Positions 60,265-64,000 of a stretch of DNA of 64,000 bases are shown here, one piece after another. The DNA is from Paraphysoderma sedebokerense (taxonomy: Eukaryota; Blastocladiomycota; Physodermatomycetes; Physodermatales; Physodermataceae). The stretch is taken from positions 124,001-188,000 of the forward strand of contig JAHLJZ010000030.1 of the NCBI GenBank assembly GCA_025602915.1, given 5' to 3'. Below the pieces are notes generated by a model. The model was not told the origin of the DNA. It searched no databases and saw only the letters and a program-made list of their open reading frames with translations. Each line of letters begins with the position of its first letter. Position 1 is the stretch's first letter. The position numbers and the translations under genes were made by a program.

Positions 60265-63200
60265 ATGAATATGACACACGATAATCGTCCAAAACCCCCA
60301 TTGGGTTTGAGCAAGACTTATACAAGAGAGTCGGTCATATCGAATCTAAGTACAAGGTCTGCACGGAGGAAGCTTCGAATGACACAAACTGTGCATCGAA
60401 GAAAGCTGCAAAAGATGGAATTTACAGAGTCCGTCAATGTGGACGACGCAGACGGAGATAAATTACGAGAACATTATTCCAAATTCACAAAAAGGGTCAG
60501 TAGATGATGATATATTGACGACACAATTGTAGTTTCTATGTCTCCCTTCGATATTCGAAAGAAGTTTATCTCGTGTCGTCGCCCCTAACCGATATCTTGG
60601 AATCTGTGTTTACAAATTATATAGGATCGATATCTGCAAGCACTGGCGAGGTATATAGTGTGTGCAGTAATTGCTGTAGCCGCTGCATTGGGATATGAGT
60701 TGCTGCATTTTGGTATGGGTCGAGCTCAACTCGGATCATGTTGGTAGCCTTCACTAGTTGTCTTAGCTAACGACGTCTATTCTCCTCGCTTTTAGTCACC
60801 AAATATTACGCATCTTGGAAGTTCTCTACATTCCTTGCATTGTCGGGGAAAGACGTGGGGATATCATGGCTCTTCAATACCGGATTGGGTCTTGCTTTTG
60901 CTTTGGTCGGAACAATTGCTTGCATCTATGAGGTAACTTTCAACATAAAAGCTCCCTGATCCGGAGGCTTACTATATATTCAATTAATTAGCCCGCCGCC
61001 CAAGGTTCCGGAATGCCCGAAGTAATATCGTATCTCAATGGTGTCGAGAGGCCTCGCTTCTTGACGTTCAAAACACTGGTATTCAAGTATATTGGAATGA
61101 TATGCATAGTTAACAGCGGCTTATTCTCCGGTTACGACGGGCCAATGATTCACTGCGCTACTCTTCTCGGAGTCGTCATAGTTCGAAATATAAAGAAGTT
61201 GAAAAGAATCAGTTTAATGTTTTATGGTGAACATATCGAAGAGACCTCCGACCCGAGTACTGCAAATGTGTTGTCTATTCATCGAGAAAGGGAGCTGCGC
61301 ACTTTTGCTGTTATTGGAAGTGTTGCTGGGATGACTAGTGTCTTCCAGGTATTTTGTTTTGAGTGCACTTTCTTGATGAATTACATTGTTCACTAAATCC
61401 GTGAAATTCCATCTGTTAGGTTGTCCTCGCTGGGGTCACATTTGCACTGGAGGAAGCTGTCTCTTACTATGAACCGCATATCATCCTTAAAAGTCTTTTT
61501 ACAAGCGTCATCAGTCTTGTCGTTATAACCCTTATTAAGCAAGGCCGAAAAATCTCAACGGCGAAACTTTCAGTATATGCGGTCAACACCTCTTGCGAGC
61601 TTAACTTTGCATACCAGGATGTAGCTGCTTACATGGCAATGGGGTTGATAGCTGGGGTTGCCGGACACTTTTACAACCTCGCTGTCGGAAAGCTACGCAC
61701 CTGGCGGTCGCAGCACATTCAACCCTCCATGTATCGCCGAGTCGCAGAAGTGGTTATTCTGGTTCTTATTACCTCAACTGTCGTCGTATTTATTCCTTCA
61801 GTCCAAAATTGTACCCAATTTGATCGCAGTTTACGACATATGGAGAGGTTACGTTTGAAACGGAGCGGACCTTGCGAGAATTCTTGCGTGGAATGGGCAG
61901 CCGATCGAAATTCCAATCGTGTCCTCTGGGGCGAATGCCAAGAATTCATTCATAATGAACTCTGCATCCCAGACGAAGTAAAAACGCAGATATTGAACGT
62001 AAGTTAAACTCCTGACTGTACTTGTTTGAGGAGCTGGCACTCACCGACATTCTCTACATTTAATCTTAGGACGGCTTCGATTCTTATCTCGGAATAAATC
62101 AGACAGATTCGAGTTGTACTGAGGACAATCTGATTAGTTTAATCCCTTCGACATCCGTCGACCTCGTCAGAACACTGCAAGAAACCATTATCTCCAATCC
62201 AACTAAAACACTCCTACCAGACGGACTCATTACCGCTACCAATGTATCCAGCGGACATCAAGTTATCTCTATGCTCCAGGCAACAAATTTCAATTCATCC
62301 CTAATTTCTGCAAGGCGTCTGACAAAACGGGCCGATCCCCTCAAAAGTCCGGGTATCGCTAATGTCGAAACTGGTTGCTATTATCAACTCAGAAGTTTAT
62401 TTTTCAATACCCCGGAAACAATTTTAAAAAATCTGTTTATCAGAGGATATTACTTCATGTATGAAGCATATTCTCTCGCTATATTTGCTGGGATCTACAT
62501 CGTCCTCAGTTTGGCAACGCATCATATCTCTCTTCCAACCGATCTTGTCATCCCAACCTTAATTATTGGTAAGACCCAAATTTGCCTATGGTTGGGCGTA
62601 GCACACACTAACGTTGGACTCTCATTAGGAGCTGCGTGTGGAAGGCTTTTCGGGATCGCTGTTAACGAATTCAAATTCCTAAGCGGACAAACTCTAGTTG
62701 ATCCAGGTATATCGCTTTCTTCTTTACTTCATGCTATTAGCGCATGCTAACAACGACCTCCCAAGGCGCCTACGCCCTAATTGGTATGAGTGCTTTCTGG
62801 GCAGGGACATCTCGTTTGCCAGTTACGATTGCATTGGTAAGTTCCTCCAGTATTAGGATAAATGCCAACTCCCATCTAAGTACTCTTTTCCCCATGCAGG
62901 TTTCGGTTGAGATGACGAATGACCCAAATTACCTCCCTGGCATTATTATTGCTGTATTTATCGCAACGATTGTTGGTATGTTGCTTTGGTTACTTTCCTC
63001 CGTCCTTTCTGAAGATGAACGAGCCATTTTGCCGTGTTGTTAACTCATTATTTTTTCTTAGGCAACTACTGCGGTGAATCTCAGTATCATGAAGAAATTG
63101 TTGAGATGGGGTTACCTTTCTTACCGCAAGAACCTCCTCATGAATTGCACTTACAGAAGGTAACGTCGAAAAACAGATGAAAGTTTCCACCTACTGTTGT

Positions 63201-64000
63201 TAATCCTGCTTTATCTTGATATTTTCATAGGTGGAATCGATTATGACCAAAAATCCCATCACCGTCAAACTCAAAGACTCGAGGTCTAATCTTCGAGCAA
63301 TTTTGGATGACGAAGAACACAGTCACAATGGATTTCCCGTTGTTGATGAAAAAGGCAAACTTCGCGGCCTTGTTCTACGTTGTCAGGTTGAACGTGTGCT
63401 GAGTCCTGACATATTAACATCTTTATCCAACATCGCCATAAGAAGAGAAAGTACCGCTTCTCCGAGATTTGGACCCACAAAATTCGCACCCAATGTTGAT
63501 GGTCCCGATCATGTCGTAGTTCCATTAGATGATGCCAATGGACCCAAAACTAATAGCACTGATTCTGCCTCTCCTAGTTCGTCTCTGTCGTCGCCAGTTC
63601 CCAATGAACGAAATAACGAAAATGGTACTTCTACACAATCTGATATACCGTTCACGCAATCTCCAAAATCAAGTCCACCAAACTCTATATACGAGTCGAA
63701 TCAGAATGATCGAGTTCAAAATCACCGATTGGAGATTGACACCCAACTGTCCCCTTCTCCTTTATCCCCATCAATGCATTTATCACCACCTTTCCGCACA
63801 CGTACTTATTCTCGTTCCAGATCTCCGTCTCCAATGTCGTCGACGGACAACCTGAAAGACGAAGTTATAGATTTAACAAATGTAATGAATTCAACGCCAG
63901 CAGTTTGTTGGCCCGATAGTAGCGCTAGTAAAGCTTATTTAATGATGAGAATGTTAGGTGTAAGACATATCGTAGTGTTGGATCGAGAAGAAGGTCACGT
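60265..64000 (+). CDS. CLC-family chloride channel/transporter with CBS domains, 3' end beyond window
   Basis: Begins MNMTHDNRPKPPLGLSKTYT with a polar cytoplasmic N-terminus. The membrane part includes YIVCAVIAVAAALGYELLHF, LFNTGLGLAFALVGTIACIY, QGSGMPEVISYLNGVERPRF (CLC motif 1, GSGxP), SGLFSGYDGPMIHCATLLG (motif 2, normally GKEGP), VVLAGVTFALEEAVSYYEPH, LPTDLVIPTLIIG (motif 3, normally GxFxP), ACGRLFGIAVNEFKF and SAFWAGTSRLPVTIALVSVE. A long lumenal loop with Cys residues (RSGPCENSCVEW ... WGECQEFIHNELC) lies between. CBS 1 is VESIMTKNPITVKL. A Ser/Pro-rich insert follows, then CBS 2 (VMNSTPAVCWPDSSASKAYL, GVRHIVVLDREEG) runs off the window. Layout and LNGVxxPxxxxxKTLVxK resemble the endosomal CLC-6/7 branch, which exchanges chloride for protons. 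Confidence 0.88.

Noticed and set aside
1-64000. Search by eye for transposons, virus-like elements, long terminal repeats, rRNA and CRISPR arrays
   Set aside because: No polymerase, integrase, transposase or capsid-like reading frames, no paired terminal repeats and no rRNA sequence were recognised.

Overview
The window is nuclear DNA of a eukaryote with short introns, mostly about 45-120 bp and GT-AG, and densely packed genes on both strands. The gene content points to an early-diverging, flagellated (zoosporic, chytrid-like) fungus. Fungal-type families include a Mug190/tricalbin-like SMP-C2 protein, a YML020W-like hydrolase, Tvp38-like VTT proteins and secreted DUF4360 proteins. They lie beside CFAP57, which is specific to motile cilia, and BABAM2/BRE and MGRN1, which I associate mainly with animals and other non-Dikarya eukaryotes. 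The placement is an inference from gene content; no rRNA or other phylogenetic marker is present. I saw no transposon, virus-like element, tRNA or CRISPR.

Layout. 1-562: 3' end of N-myristoyltransferase (+). 700-3531: unrecognised tail-anchored protein (-). 3799/4322-5822: unrecognised protein (+). 6068-8644: U-box + VWA + Hint (Vint) protein (+). 8898-9802: NTF2-like protein (+). 10868-14717: receptor joining a PstS-like phosphate-binding ectodomain to a class C 7TM domain (+). 15036-15828: universal stress protein (-). 16183-17141 and 17640-18569: two tandem VTT membrane proteins (-). 19107-19733: Yippee-like protein (-). 20084-27925: DNA polymerase epsilon catalytic subunit (-). 28167-33108: exportin-5/Msn5 (-). 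33431-34805: secreted subtilisin (-). 35966-38199: YML020W-like hydrolase (+). 38787-40427: branched-chain 2-oxoacid dehydrogenase E1 beta (+). 40709-43118: MGRN1-like RING ligase (+). 43771-47350: tricalbin/Mug190-like lipid-transfer protein (+). 48126-48966, 56704-57563 and 58318-59197: three DUF4360 paralogues (-), with BABAM2 (50112-51854, -) and CFAP57 (52159-56378, -) between the first two. 60265 to the window end: CLC chloride channel/transporter with CBS domains (+), cut by the window.

The genes do not form one pathway; most are single housekeeping genes. The most unusual items are the PstS-7TM receptor (a possible phosphate or small-oxyanion receptor with its own tail domain), the U-box-headed Vint protein, the CLC protein with altered ion-pathway motifs, and the unassigned tail-anchored protein with conserved-looking His and Asn-Cys motifs. 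Exon models were made by eye from splice signals and reading frame. Termini and some internal junctions are approximate where stated.
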